From: Rosa chinensis
Taxonomy: Eukaryota; Streptophyta; Magnoliopsida; Rosales; Rosaceae
Assembly: GCF_002994745.2 (NCBI RefSeq)
Contig: NC_037092.1
Coordinates: forward strand, 76,827,824 to 76,891,823
DNA: 64,000 bases
Direction: 5' to 3'
Shown here: piece by piece, positions 46,578-58,305 of the stretch
How the letters are laid out: every line of letters begins with the position of its first letter
How positions within the stretch are numbered: position 1 is the first letter of the stretch
The notes under the pieces: generated by a model
Seen by the model: the letters and a program-made list of their open reading frames with translations, nothing else
What the model was told of the DNA's origin: nothing
Databases searched by the model: none
Program-made: the position numbers and the translations under genes

Positions 46578-46860
46578 TTTTGTTTGTTTCAATTTATCTT
46601 GATGAATTGTCTGTTGCCAACCTCCTCATCAGGAAAATAACATATGGATAGAGCTATGAAAACAAAAACAAGCCTTATTACAACTCATCCACACCCAATG
46701 GAGGTTTTGTCATCTTACAGCCCATCCTGTGTTTGTTCAAATAAACATACCCACACCCGCACTGGCCACACACAGAAAAAAAAAAAAAAACAAAAAAAAC
46801 AATAAAAGCAACAACAACAACAACAACAAGCAACCATAAGGAAAAAAAGAGTACAGAATT

Positions 46861-49188
46861 CTAATTTATAAGCCTTCTATTGCCATACACACGAGCAATT
46901 ATCATCCCTTGGAGCCTATCTTGAGCGCTGTCTAGAAATTTGAAATATCCATATCTCCATTTCTTATTAAGAACCAAAGGGCAACAAACTCCCCAAAATC
47001 CTACAATGAACCCAAGAACAGTGGAAGTGTAAAACCATAGAATTTGACTTTGATGCTCATCCACTGTATTGTCTTGGCTGGTCTTAATATCTGCATTATC
47101 GTTGCCATTATTTGGTTGACACTCATTTGGAAGTGGGGTACCACAAAGCTTTGGGTTCCCTTCAAATGCAGAAGCATTCAAAAGTTGGAGCTGAGTCCCT
47201 CTTGGTATCAATCCTGCGAGATTATTGTATGAAACATTGAAAAATGACAAGAAATTGAGCCTTGTAATTGATGATGGGATATTTCCAGTAAACTGATTTC
47301 TGGAAAGATCCAATTCCTCCAAGTTTTTGAGGTTAGATATCTGCTCTGGAATGCGGCCGGAGAAGTTGTTGTTGTTAAGATACAACGCATGGAGAAGCTG
47401 CAATTGGCCAATCTCAAAAGGTATGCTCCCATTAATGGCATTATTTCCTACGTAGATTTCTGGAGCAAAGAAAGAAAATGTGTATTGCACCGATAATTTA
47501 CCTTGGGATCCATAGATAGGCAATTCAAGATCATTATCGTCCCCCCGAGCTGCAGTCCATGCAGTTACCAACTTTGGTAGTCTACAAAGTGCCTTTGGAA
47601 ATTCACCTGAAATAAGGTTGGATCCCAAGTTCATGTAAATGAGCATTGGGAGAGTCCCCAACCAGCTAGGAATTGACCCTGTGATTTTATTATGGTCCAT
47701 ATACAAGATCCCTAGCTTCTTGAGCTTAGATAACCATATAGGAATTTCACCAGTAAGGTGACAATAGCCCAAATCCAAAAATCGAAGATTTTGGAGTCCA
47801 CCAAAATCAACAATGCCAACATCAGCTCGCGTTTCCTCATCTACAAAAGCAGATCCTAAGGCGAGAAATTCAAGACTTCTGCAACGCATAAATAATTTCA
47901 TTGCTCTAGTCATGTTGGTCAATCTATTGGTACTAAGCGAGAGGAAGGACAAGGATTTTAATGACAAAATCTCAGGCTGGATTTGTCCTTCTAGGTTGTT
48001 GTCGCTCAGTCGAATTGCTTTCAGGAGCTTGCATGAGTAAAGGCTTGTTGGCATGACACCCGTGAGGTAATTATCCCCTAGATCAAGTTTAGTTAGTTGA
48101 CTGAGTTCGGAAAAATTAAGCTTGGTAATGTCCCCTTTCAAAGAGTTGAATGTCAAACGCAGTTCTACAAGGTTTGTGCAATTCATCAAGGATGGAGGCA
48201 AAGAACCTTCTAGACTGTTAAAATCAAGGAGCATGAGTTGGAGATTGGATAACTTACCAATACCTGCAGGGAGCACACCACTCAATTTATTAGAGTTGAG
48301 GCCAAGAATTTTGAGATGGCTGAGGTTAGCAATTCTCTCACTTATGGTGCCATATAGTGAATTGAGAGGTAATGCAATTTCTTCAAGTTTGGTAGCATTA
48401 TAGATATCTTCAGGAAGTAATCCTGAAAGGTTATTGTGACCGGCACGAAAAACCTTCAGGTTCGAACACTTCCCTAATCCTGGAGAAATATTGCCATTGA
48501 ATTTATTGAAAGAAAAATCCAATTGCTTAACCAAGGGATTAGAATGGAGACAAATATAGGAGGATGGTATAGACCCGGTGAAGCTATTGTTGCTGACATT
48601 AAAACTGGTCAAATTCCAAGCTTGCTGGAAAGTTGAAGATGGAATTGCACCATGGAAATGATTGTTGGACAAATCCAATGTCCGTATATGAGTGAATGGT
48701 AGAGAAAACGGTAAACCTCCAAAAAGAAGGTTACAGCTCAAATCTAGGATCTCAAGATTATTGAAGGACAAGAAGAATGCAGTTTGATCTAGTGAGCCAT
48801 AAAGAGAATTGTGAGAGAGATTCAAGTGGCTGAGATGTGTGAGATTCTGAAGTGATATTGACGAAGGAAATACACCTCCTTTGAGTTTTATTTCTTTGGA
48901 GGGTAAGCTCAAATGGGTGACCGAACCAGCCAGATCGCAAGTTATGCCCTCCCAATGGCAACAATTAGCTGCAGTCCAATTCAATGGTGGTGACTTAGAC
49001 AGAGTTAGGGCAAAGGATAAGAGAGAGCTGCGCTCTCTTTGGTTGCATGCATGAACATTTGTAGATACATTGGAAGGGAAAATGAAGAAGAGGAAGAAAA
49101 GGAAGGTATGAGCAATTGGAATGAGCACTATCATGTTTCTTTGTAAATGTGCCATATTTTGATTTAGAAAGTGCACAGAGGTTGCCAT
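46861..49188 (-). CDS. LRR receptor-like protein (RLP2/PSY1R-like ectodomain, no kinase)
   Basis: One uninterrupted exon of 775 codons, ATG to TAA. The N-terminus carries a hydrophobic signal region (about 19-40) ahead of the cap: C48-NQRERSSLLSF and C76-C77-HWEGITC. Some twenty LRRs follow (about 95-540) with the plant consensus L--L-LS-N-L-G-IP. An island at about 541-575 interrupts them, then four more LRRs to 665, an acidic spacer, a transmembrane helix at about 716-740 and a 35-residue basic tail (NKKWRYGYFKFLDSAQDRL). Layout and the sequence after the island resemble the receptor for tyrosine-sulfated peptide PSY1 and Arabidopsis RLP2, which sit in the plasma membrane; RLPs signal through partner kinases. 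Start choice: the first ATG is used; Met12 or Met19 would still leave a signal peptide. Surrounding pseudogenes show it is one of a duplicated group, and the only intact one here. Ligand unknown. Confidence 0.92.
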   Translation of the reverse strand: MATSVHFLNQNMAHLQRNMIVLIPIAHTFLFFLFFIFPSNVSTNVHACNQRERSSLLSFALTLSKSPPLNWTAANCCHWEGITCDLAGSVTHLSLPSKEIKLKGGVFPSSISLQNLTHLSHLNLSHNSLYGSLDQTAFFLSFNNLEILDLSCNLLFGGLPFSLPFTHIRTLDLSNNHFHGAIPSSTFQQAWNLTSFNVSNNSFTGSIPSSYICLHSNPLVKQLDFSFNKFNGNISPGLGKCSNLKVFRAGHNNLSGLLPEDIYNATKLEEIALPLNSLYGTISERIANLSHLKILGLNSNKLSGVLPAGIGKLSNLQLMLLDFNSLEGSLPPSLMNCTNLVELRLTFNSLKGDITKLNFSELSQLTKLDLGDNYLTGVMPTSLYSCKLLKAIRLSDNNLEGQIQPEILSLKSLSFLSLSTNRLTNMTRAMKLFMRCRSLEFLALGSAFVDEETRADVGIVDFGGLQNLRFLDLGYCHLTGEIPIWLSKLKKLGILYMDHNKITGSIPSWLGTLPMLIYMNLGSNLISGEFPKALCRLPKLVTAWTAARGDDNDLELPIYGSQGKLSVQYTFSFFAPEIYVGNNAINGSIPFEIGQLQLLHALYLNNNNFSGRIPEQISNLKNLEELDLSRNQFTGNIPSSITRLNFLSFFNVSYNNLAGLIPRGTQLQLLNASAFEGNPKLCGTPLPNECQPNNGNDNADIKTSQDNTVDEHQSQILWFYTSTVLGFIVGFWGVCCPLVLNKKWRYGYFKFLDSAQDRLQGMIIARVYGNRRLIN

Positions 49189-50420
49189 TTATATTGGTAT
49201 AGAAGAGCTGGTAAAGCCAATTGAAGAAGCCTAAGAATTATAGATTTCATTATACATGAGTCTTCCTTCTGCCTTATCCTTTTTTTGTTTGTTCTTTAAG
49301 CAACTCCACTATTTCTTTGCTTTAGCGGCTCCCTTCACTCATACCTTGGAGTCCTCCACTACTGAAATAAACAAAGGATTTCTGAGATTTATTCCTGAGT
49401 GGTAATAAACAAACGATTCTGATGATCATTCCTGGCTGGTTATGAAAGATGTTTCACATGGTGTTCCTTTGGAGAAGGAAGATGATCAGTAGCATGCTTT
49501 TCTCTACTTTTTTTGTGGAAAATTATCGATTTTCTGCCGACTTTTCTTCAGTTTTCATCATCACCATCCTGTAGAAAAAATATTCAATCTGGAGTTTAAA
49601 TATTACAGCAAATTATAATCCGTCTTTAATCTTTATAACCTATTTCCATCAACCTCTTTAGTTTAGGGCGGCTTAAGTTTAGATACCAGTTTGCAGCACA
49701 AGTTTGACCGAAATTGTCAATCTGCGTTCCACATATCTTAAGCCGTATAATTTTTTAACATCTTACATTATCTGTGTAATTACACACTCTCCGTCAAACC
49801 AATAACAGAAGGGGTATATTTCTCAGTTCTGGCGGTGTGTGGCCCCGATTCAGTTACCCTATTCTTGTAAATTTCCCCCCAAACTTCGTAATAATTTTCT
49901 TAATAAAGGAGGTGGAATAATTTCTGTCTGTCCCATCAAAACTCAAAGTTGAAAGAAACCGCTTGAAATGTAATTAGTTATATAACCCATATTGAAGTGC
50001 AATTGTCTGCTTTTGTTAGTTTCAATTAACGTGATGAACACAAGGTGACAGATGTCTCACCATAAACATCAGAAAACTTACAAGAAATGAGGACACTAAC
50101 AAGAAAGCTTTCTTGGCTCTCGTTGAGAATTCCATAATTCAATTAAAGATCGAGTCAAGGGAGAATTTCACTGCCTACAGTTTTTGGCTCGCAATAAAGC
50201 TGATCGAGAAATTGTAGTCCTATCTTTCCACCTGGCCCAGCTGTATTTAGGAGTGATCTATTCCTCTATAACAAGCCGGTGGCTTTCGAAAGATAGTCTC
50301 AACGTGGTGGCTGTATACATGTAGCTCCATAGTGGAGCTGGTCACCAGCCACACGTATTCACTGTAAATCGGCTAGGAGTTTCATGTATGCAAATCTCCG
50401 GTTTTTCTAAAGCATTATGT
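49189..50420. other. 5' flank of the LRR gene, no other gene
   Basis: Non-coding; contains the promoter of the minus-strand LRR gene. The first ~100 bases resemble the flank of the pseudogene at 43995-44070. No convincing TATA box was fixed. Confidence 0.5.
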
Positions 50421-50650
50421 AACACAAACTCACCCAAATCCTACAATAACCCAAGAACTATGGAAATATATGAAACCCTAATTTGATTAAGATTCTCATT
50501 CTCATCATATGGTCCTGGCTGTTCTTACTATCTTCATCATTAATAATTAATTGCCTTTAATCGGTAGACATTTATTTGGAATTGGAGCACCCCAAAGTTT
50601 TGGATTTACCTTCGAAGCTGCAATTACCTTTTGGTATTGGTCAGGTGGAT
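50421..50650 (-). pseudogene. LRR receptor-like protein fragment (juxtamembrane region)
   Basis: Matches 46985-47215 of the intact gene: caaatcctacaataacccaagaac against caaaatcctacaatgaaccc, then the segment around the NECQPNN spacer and the last cap (gaattggagcaccccaaag). Small indels break the frame. Only about 75 codons remain; the transmembrane end is partly included. It lies upstream of the intact gene and in the same orientation. Confidence 0.7.
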
Positions 50651-50845
50651 CATGATCAGGTCCGCGAAAATTCAATTGCTGAAGTTATTAACACGCTTAA
50701 TTAGGTCTTCTGCCCCTTTTTGAACGCCTGTTTGTTTATACTATATTAATGACTGTGGCATCCATATATTGCACATACAGGGATTATCACTGGTTTATGG
50801 AGGTCAAGGATTTTGGGATGGGAAGAGTTTGACAATATCGATACA

Positions 50846-50846
<1 letters not shown>

Positions 50847-50892
<46 letters not shown>
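50847..50892. repeat. (TA)n microsatellite
   Basis: About 23 TA dinucleotides. Confidence 0.98.
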
Positions 50893-50895
<3 letters not shown>

Positions 50896-50942
50896 GTAAG
50901 TCTTACAAAGATAATACTTATAATAAACAATAAAGATGTTAG

Positions 50943-51104
50943 TGTTATAAAGTATGGAGAAGATATAGAGAATCGTTGGGAGAAAGTAGAAGTGTTTTTA
51001 TTCAATCTTATTAGCCTCCTTTATATAGAGGTAGAGTTTACATCAAAGTACATAACTAATATGTATTTACGTGGACAACCACATAGATAATAATATTTAC
51101 AACA
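50943..51104 (-). repeat. Short LTR of a decayed copia-like element
   Basis: Plus-strand TGTTATAAAG to TTTACAACA, about 162 bp. On the minus strand it is preceded by ccaagggggagtg, the typical purine tract before a copia 3' LTR, and before that by aacgagacaataataagcg, a recurrent feature of copia 3' ends in plants. The opposite LTR was not found. Confidence 0.6.
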
Positions 51105-51707
51105 CTCCCCCTTGGATGTCCACCAATGAATAATGATATTGGACGCGCTTATTATTGTCTCGTTAAAAATCTTGCCAAGTAACAAAAATCCAGTGGGACA
51201 AAAATAACCTTGGTCAAAGGACAAAAATAGCACAACGCGCATAAGTCCTAGGTAGCATACTTCTGGATGCTCCCCTTGATACTAGTCTCCACCTGATTGT
51301 TGCAAGCCTCAATTATGTATGCGATAAGCTACATGTACCATGTATAGTGGTTTGATATGTCTATCACTGAAGTGATATCGTGTGTGCTTTGCATATAGGG
51401 GCTCATCACAAATTTTCACACCTGCAAAGTTGAAGCAATACCAATAAAGCTAAACGATTTTCAATAAACCTTACCTCATATAATAAGGTTAGAAACAACC
51501 TCATATGCTCAAATTCACACACTAAGTAATAGCTAAACTATATAAAGAAATTGACGCATTTAACTTTGTGTAGTTTAAAACAATGAAAAATCATCATGGC
51601 ATACCTAGCCATATACATCAATATTCATATATCTATACGTCTCATATATGCTCTTCTAGAGCTCTAAATAATTCGATCATAACTTTGAGAAAGTTATAAT
51701 ATGTTGC

Positions 51708-53316
51708 TGATAGGCTATTTCTGTACACCCAAATAGATGCACAAAAATGTCTATAATTTACCCTACAAGAATGTCGAAAATAGTATAGGTAAGTAGGGAT
51801 CGTTCCCGCAAGATATTGTGGTCTAATCACTAATCTAAATACTCAAAACAAAAGAAACCTAAACTGTCCAGTTATAAAGATCTGACTGGCAGACGACTCT
51901 AAACTATTCTAAATGTCACGAAAATTTACAGACAGACTCTAGACATGATAAACTAACTACTGACAAAGTTTGATAATTTTTGAAGGTGTTTTGGTTGACG
52001 AACTAATTAAATAAAAACGAAACACTGAACGACTCCGAAAATAAAAAGACTTGATTCAGGGTTTTGAAAATCAAAGATAAAACAAGTTAGAGGAATTGCA
52101 TCCACCATCAATCAATCAAGTAAACTAATCATGTTCAACCTAATTTCATTTACCTATGGATGAAGATGCTTAAGTTAACCCAACGCCTGAATTAACCTAT
52201 TGTTCTTCCTTACTTGTATGCTAGGTGAGAGACGCTCTACACCTAACCTATTTTCTAAAATGCAACCTAGGTTGACGCAACTCTAGATTTAACACATAGA
52301 AATCATTAAGATTAAGAAAAACAAGACATCATAAGACATCATGAGTACGACGCGTCTCAATTAATCTAGGAACCTAATCACTCGCCTTATAGACGATTTA
52401 CTACTCTAGAACTCTCAACGGAACCCTCGAAACAAGGCACAGGCAATGATCATTCTTAGCAATAGAATCCTAAACATGCAATCTAAGTTGCGCACCAAAG
52501 AAAACATGCAAAGGAGTCATCAATGTGAAGATAGAAATTAGATTCTCATCCAATAGATAAACAAAACTAATTGAAAGTCATAATAAGTTTACAATCATGA
52601 TTTGGGGCTTCAACAACCCCTAACTAAAGAGTTAGTTCAACATAGAAGAAAACAAAACAAAGAAGGGGAGGAAGAGAGAGAGAGGAGAGAAGAGAAGACA
52701 GGAAGAACCGAGCTGCTGCAGATTGATCTCCTTTTATATCCTTAGAGGTTGCCTTCATCTTTCTATTGTGTAGGAAATCCAAAACCTAAAAGAATTAGGG
52801 TTCACGTGCTTAGGTGGAGTTTTCCTATTGGCTCTTGATCGAACTTGATGACTTATTCCAACCATTCACATTGCCCATTAAGTCAGAATATGATGCACAA
52901 ACTCGTCCTCAGGCTTTTCGGTGTGATTTGGGCTTCAAAACATAAATTCCCGTTCAACCTCAGATTCACGCGCAGCCTGACCTTTTTGTACTAAATCGGC
53001 CATAACTTCTTCTAGAAAAATGATATTGACAAGCTGTAAAAAGATCTGGAAACTAGACATCCGAAGCTTTCCATCAATATAAAGATCATCCTCTGGATCA
53101 TTGTGAGCTGGTCTCAGTGATCTGTTGAAGTTGACTGATCTGCACAGGCAGATTTGCCGATTTTGCCTTTCAATCCATTTTTTACTTCTTTTCTCCTTCT
53201 TTGCTCAAAATACCTATAAAACAAGTAAACAAGGTAGATAATGAGAAAATATACTAAACTAACAAAGAAAGTATAGAGATTAACGTTATTAAAATCGCAT
53301 AATTATGCTCCTATCA
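51708..53316 (-). repeat. 3' LTR (minus orientation) of the non-autonomous element
   Basis: 1609 bp. Contains a ~20-bp AC/GA-rich stretch near 52640 and a 4-base gatc near 52838 missing from the other LTR. Diverged relative: 685-2253. Confidence 0.92.
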
Positions 53317-53331
53317 AATACCCCCACACTT
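53317..53331 (-). other. Polypurine tract of the non-autonomous element
   Basis: Minus strand aagtgtgggggtatt, directly before the LTR, close to the tract of the Athila-type element (25009). Confidence 0.7.
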
Positions 53332-54961
53332 AAGCTTTGCTAGTCCCTAGCAAACAACTAGACACTAGAACAAAAGACACATACCTAACGTCTTCCAAAC
53401 ATCTCAGAGAAGTTATAATGCCCACAACTATGATCAACAAGATTCAAGCAGTCATGAAATCAAACTCATAATCAGACTTAAGAGCTAATTTACTTTGATA
53501 ACCATCATACTCAAAATCTGATGCAAAGATAACCAAAACCAATGCAACAAAAGAAAACTCAACATCTTCATGTTTCAAACAAGCTTCAACTTAATTTCTC
53601 ACAAGGATGCTCTCAATTTCTTTTCTCTCATGATTTTCTGACTTGATGCCTAAGCATAAATATTCACTCAAGTTATATGTGAGAGGAATGATGTAATAAG
53701 GCAAACAAATAGCTCACATATGATAACAAGAAAGAAAAGCTTTTTCTGATATTTTTTTCATTATGATCCCATGATTGGAATGCCAAAACTCGGATGAAGG
53801 CCAGTGACACCATATGCTCACCCCTCTGCACAAGTCTCCACAAATCGAATGCACAACTTCAAAGATCTGAAGGTCTTTATTCAAGGTTGTAATGGGGCTA
53901 AGGGTTGAGGTTTAATGAAAGAAAGGATAGGAAATAACAAAGATTCTAAAAATCTAGTGGAGCGAGTAATGAAGTAAGAGATGAAAAATCTTTAAAGTTC
54001 TCAAGGTATAACGTCTACAACATTTGTGAAGTAGGACAAAGGCCAAATTCTTCATGTTGGGCCTTCACTTCTAATCAATCTCCTTTTTCACACAGAGAAT
54101 CAAATCCAAACATTGTATTATTATTTTTTTTTCTTTCAATGCCGAATAATTCTTTTTTTTTTTCACGGCAATAATTATTTTTTCTTTGGATCATGAATCT
54201 GATTCCCCCACACTTGTTTTGTACAACAATCACCTTGAACGGAAATATCTCATGAATATAGCTCCACTAAATCTTAAGAATAAGGGTAAAGGAAAAACTA
54301 CACTAGGCTCAAGGTTTAAGGATTATGTGGGTGATGAAAGAAAATGCTAAATGTAGGCTCAAAGGGGTTAACTAGGGGGTTGCACAACTTGTGTGCATAA
54401 AGGGACACAGGTTAGTTTGGCTTTGGTGGTAATCCTAGTGCCTTCATCCCTTCCCATCCATCATGCAATTCAACCATACGCTTCAAGAGGCTTTGGGGCA
54501 AGTTCTAGCATTTGTCCTTATATAAATATGCATGTCGAATCCGAGTCTCAACCAAGGTGAATAAAAGATGAGATCAAGCAAAATCCTCGTCAAGAAAATA
54601 AGATGATCTATACTAAGCACTCAGAAAAGAAATAGCACACATAAAGGCTCAATAACTCACAAGGGACTAAATCAAGTTTAACTTGTTCTAGCATGCTTCC
54701 ATCAAATTTTCAGTTATCACATAAGCCCTAACCATCTATTGCACCATAAATCAAGCATAATAATCATAAAAGTCTATTAGCAATTACTTAAGATTATGAA
54801 TCCAAAATCATGCTTGCAATCATCTTGTAACCATATAATTCAAATCGATAGTTCATGCTCATCATATTGTTGGAAGACTCCTAAAGACTCAACAAAAAAA
54901 CAAAAACAAAACCTAAAAATATTTTTTTCTTGGTTGATTTTTCAGTTTTTTTTTTTCCTGA
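53332..54961 (-). other. Non-coding 3' internal region of the non-autonomous element
   Basis: About 1.6 kb without an open frame. It resembles in style the 3' non-coding region of the Athila-type element: ccccacactt recurs here as gtgtgggg does there. Confidence 0.6.
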
Positions 54962-55054
54962 CGACCGGTCGGCGGATTTCGCCGACTGGTCGGTGAACTT
55001 CTGACCCTGAAATAGACAAACAGCGACCGGTCGGCAGACTTCGCCGACTGGTCG
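54962..55054. repeat. Two GC-rich hairpin units, 62 bp apart
   Basis: Each unit is 31 bases: cgaccggtcggc, a 7-base loop (ggatttc or agacttc), then gccgactggtcg. The arms pair with one mismatch, and the arm cgaccggtcg is itself palindromic. Positions 54962-54992 and 55024-55054. They stand out sharply from the AT-rich surroundings. Confidence 0.9.
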
Positions 55055-55400
55055 GTGGATTTCGAAAAAAAACATGAAATTAAAGCCAAAACTTCTAAAA
55101 CAAAAACTCTAAGCAAAACAACAAAGTGTTTAACCTTCCCCCCACACTTGATCTAAACATTGCCCTCAATGTTTGACTATGAAGTACAACAATGAATAAA
55201 TCAAGCATAAAGAAAAAGATTAAACACAACAAAAAGACACAATAGAGCAAATATAATCAAAGAACATAAATAAAAGGGAAGAGATAGAGAGATCAAATCT
55301 GTTTGACGAGCAATCCGTGCTACTTCCAACTCCTCCATCATTGGTTTGCCTCCAATTAGCGCTTTGTTCAATGTCCTCAGCCTGACACACCTACTTTCCA

Positions 55401-56597
55401 TCAAGAGTAATCAGGAGGTTTAGGTCTTGGTTCACTCAAATGCTTAACCCTTTTAAGTGAAGTTTCATGATCTCTTGATAATAACTTGGGTAGCTTGGGA
55501 GTAATGGAAACATGGTATTGGATGATCCTCTTTTTCTTTATCTTCTTCCATTGTCTCCATCTCCTATGAGATCCACCAAGCATGGATAGAAGGATCTCCT
55601 TATCAGATGTCAGATGCTCGCAAATTACCATCTCCAAATGATCAACAAAATCAATGATTTCTTGGATGGAAGAAACATGTGTAGAGCTCGAATATGGCAA
55701 GGGAGCATCAGGTGGTGTACCATCTGCTAGAGATAAAGGCCCGATAATATGTGATTTGATGGTATCCTCTTCTACAAAATCACCCATATCATCATTGAAA
55801 CACTCTTGATCTTCATGAGGTATTGTGATTGCTTCCGGCACATTGAACTCATTGTCATAAAGCTCCTCCTTACTTTCTTCATTATAAAACCCCTCATCAT
55901 CAAAGGGATCTTCCTCCTCCAACGCTTCAAGCTCGGTTGTGTAGTGGATGATGTAGTCTTCATCCTCATCTAAGAATGAGTCACGTGATGTATCATGAGA
56001 TTGAAGCAACACAGTGGCTGTAGGGGGCTCCCATAGAGTTGTCATATGTGTAGGATAGTTCTCTTGAGGTAATGCGCTCTCCCAAATCTCATTAACTACG
56101 GGCCAATCATCCTCCTCAATCGTGGAAAGCTCTTGAATTGGTTCTGGCTCTCTTCACTCTTGATTCAAGCAGGCCAAAATTATCTCCACATGTTGTCCAA
56201 TCTTCTCAACAGATTCTTCAATATTTTGTGTATAAGATTTCATGCTCTGTATGCAAGAAGGAGCAGTATTAGTCATAGAAGCAACCAAATCTTCAAGAGA
56301 GTTACCTTCAGGTGTTGGCGACTGATGATCAAGGTATGAAGATGAAGAAGCTTCAAACGCATTGAAGGATCCTTGTTGGAAGTTTAGATAGCCATTCCAT
56401 TCAAAGTAGGGGTGATTATCCCATGCCGGATTGTACGCAGGCATGTATTGATCATTCCAATGCCCATGGTTTGCTTGATATCCTCCAAACATGTTATTTT
56501 GATCGAAGTAAGCTTGATATTGCATGTTTGGACATGTCTCCGTTGAATGACCAACCAAGGAGCATATGGAACACATCTCGTATGAAGGATGCCACAT
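55401..56597 (-). pseudogene. Truncated gag-derived frame of the non-autonomous element
   Basis: It starts at ATG (56597) about 100 bases after the primer site. The first 40 residues hold a zinc knuckle C-S-I-C-S-L-V-G-H-S-T-E-T-C, followed by YNPAWDNHPYFEW, the block that follows the knuckle in Athila/Tat gag. So the capsid part is deleted and the knuckle lies at the N-terminus. One in-frame TGA (56154-56156) interrupts; the same frame then runs on open to 55401, acidic (EEDPFDDEGFYNEES) and ending in a basic stretch. In all 399 codons positions. Whether a protein is made is unknown; retention of a long frame hints at selection or youth. Confidence 0.75.
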
Positions 56598-56695
56598 TAC
56601 AAAACAAAAATAAAAAGAAAAGAAAGTTAGAATAGATACAGATCAAGAACAAAAATAAACCAAAAAAAAAATAGACAAGCAATTAAAAACAACAA

Positions 56696-56714
56696 TCCCC
56701 GGCGACCGGCGCCA
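56696..56714 (-). other. Primer binding site of the non-autonomous element
   Basis: Minus strand tggcgccggtcgccgggga, five bases from the LTR: tRNA-Asp type, with one extra base and a local change in the middle compared with the expected match. Confidence 0.7.
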
Positions 56715-56719
56715 AAAAT

Positions 56720-58305
56720 TGATAGGCTATTTCTGTACACCTAAATAGATGCACAAAAATGTCTATAATTTAACCCTACAAGAATGTCGAAAATAGTATA
56801 GGTAAGTAGGGATCGTTCCCGCAAGAGATTGTGGTCTAATCACTAATCTAAAGACTCAAAACAAAATAAACCTAAACTGTCCAGTTATAAAGATCTGACT
56901 GGCAGACGACTATAAACTATTCTAAATGTCACAAAAATTTACAGACAGACTCTAGACATGATAAACTAACTACTGACAAAGTTTGATAATTTTTGAAGGT
57001 GTTTTGGTTGACGAACTAATTAAATAAAAACGAAACACTGAACGACTCCGAAAATAAAAAGACTTGATTCATGGTTTTGAAAATCAAAGATAAAACAAGT
57101 TAGAAGAATTGCATCCACCACCAATCAATCAAGTAAACTAATCATGTTCAACCTAATTTCATTTACCTATGGATGAAGATGCTTAAGTTAACCCAACGCC
57201 TGAATTAACCTATTGTTCTTCCTTACTTGTATGCTAGGTGAGAGACGCTCTACACCTAACCTATTTTCTAAAATGCAACCTAAGTTGACGCAACTCTAGA
57301 TTTAACACATAGAAATCATTAAGATTAAGAAAAACGAGACATCACAAGACATCATGAGTACGACGCGTCTCAATTAATCTAGGAACCTAATCACTCGCTT
57401 TATAGATGATTTACTACTCTAGAACTCTCAACGGAACCCTCGAAACAAGGCACAGGCAATGATCATTCTTAGCAATAGAATCCTAAACATGCAATCTAAG
57501 TTGCGCACCAAAGAAAACATGCAAAGGAGTCATCAATGTGAAGATAGAAATTAGATTCTCATCCAATAGATAAACAAAACTAATTGAAAGTCATAATAAG
57601 TTTACAATCATGATTTGGGGCTTCAACAACCCCTAACTAAAGAGTTAGTACAAAGAAGGGGAGGAAGAGAGAGAGAGGAGAGAAGAGAAGACAGGAAGAA
57701 CCGAGCTGCTGCAGATTGATCTCCTTTTATATCCTTAGAGGTTGCCTTCATCTTTCTATTGTGTAGGAAATCCAAAACCTAAAAGAATTAGGGTTCACGT
57801 GCTTAGGTGGAGTTTTCCTATTGGCTCTTGAACTTGATGACTTATTCCAACCATTCACATTGCCCATTAAGTCAGAATATGATGCACAAACTCGTCCTCA
57901 GGCTTTTCGGTGTGATTTGGGCTTCAAAACATAAATTCCCGTTCAACCTCAGATTCACGTGTAGCCTGACCTTTTTGTACTAAATCGGCCATAACTTCTT
58001 CTAGAAAAATGATATTGACAAGCCGTAAAAAGATCTGGAAACTAGACATCCGAAGCTTTCCATCAATATAAAGATCATCCTCTGGATCATTGTGAGCTGG
58101 TCTCAGTGATCTGTCGAAGTTGACTGATCTGCACAGGCAGATTTGCCGATTTTGCCTTTCAATCCCTTTTTTACTTCTTTTCTCCTTCTTTGCTCAAAAT
58201 ACCTATAAAACAAGTAAACAAGGTAGATAATGAGAAAATATACTAAACTAACAAAGAAAGTATAGAGATTAACGTTATTAAAATCGCATAATTATGCTCC
58301 TATCA
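56720..58305 (-). repeat. 5' LTR (minus orientation) of the non-autonomous element
   Basis: 1586 bp, near-identical to 51708-53316. Confidence 0.92.

Larger units (their letters stand above)
51708..58305 (-). mobile_element. Non-autonomous Athila-like LTR retrotransposon with a truncated gag
   Basis: LTRs of 1609 and 1586 bp (TGATAGGCTA to CTCCTATCA), primer site and purine tract on the minus strand, and the exact 5-bp duplication GTTGC at 51703-51707 and 58306-58310. The 3.4-kb internal region has only a gag-derived frame; protease, reverse transcriptase and integrase are absent. The LTRs differ by about 20 substitutions by eye plus two small indels, the least diverged LTR pair here. It must have moved using proteins from an autonomous relative. 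Confidence 0.9.
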
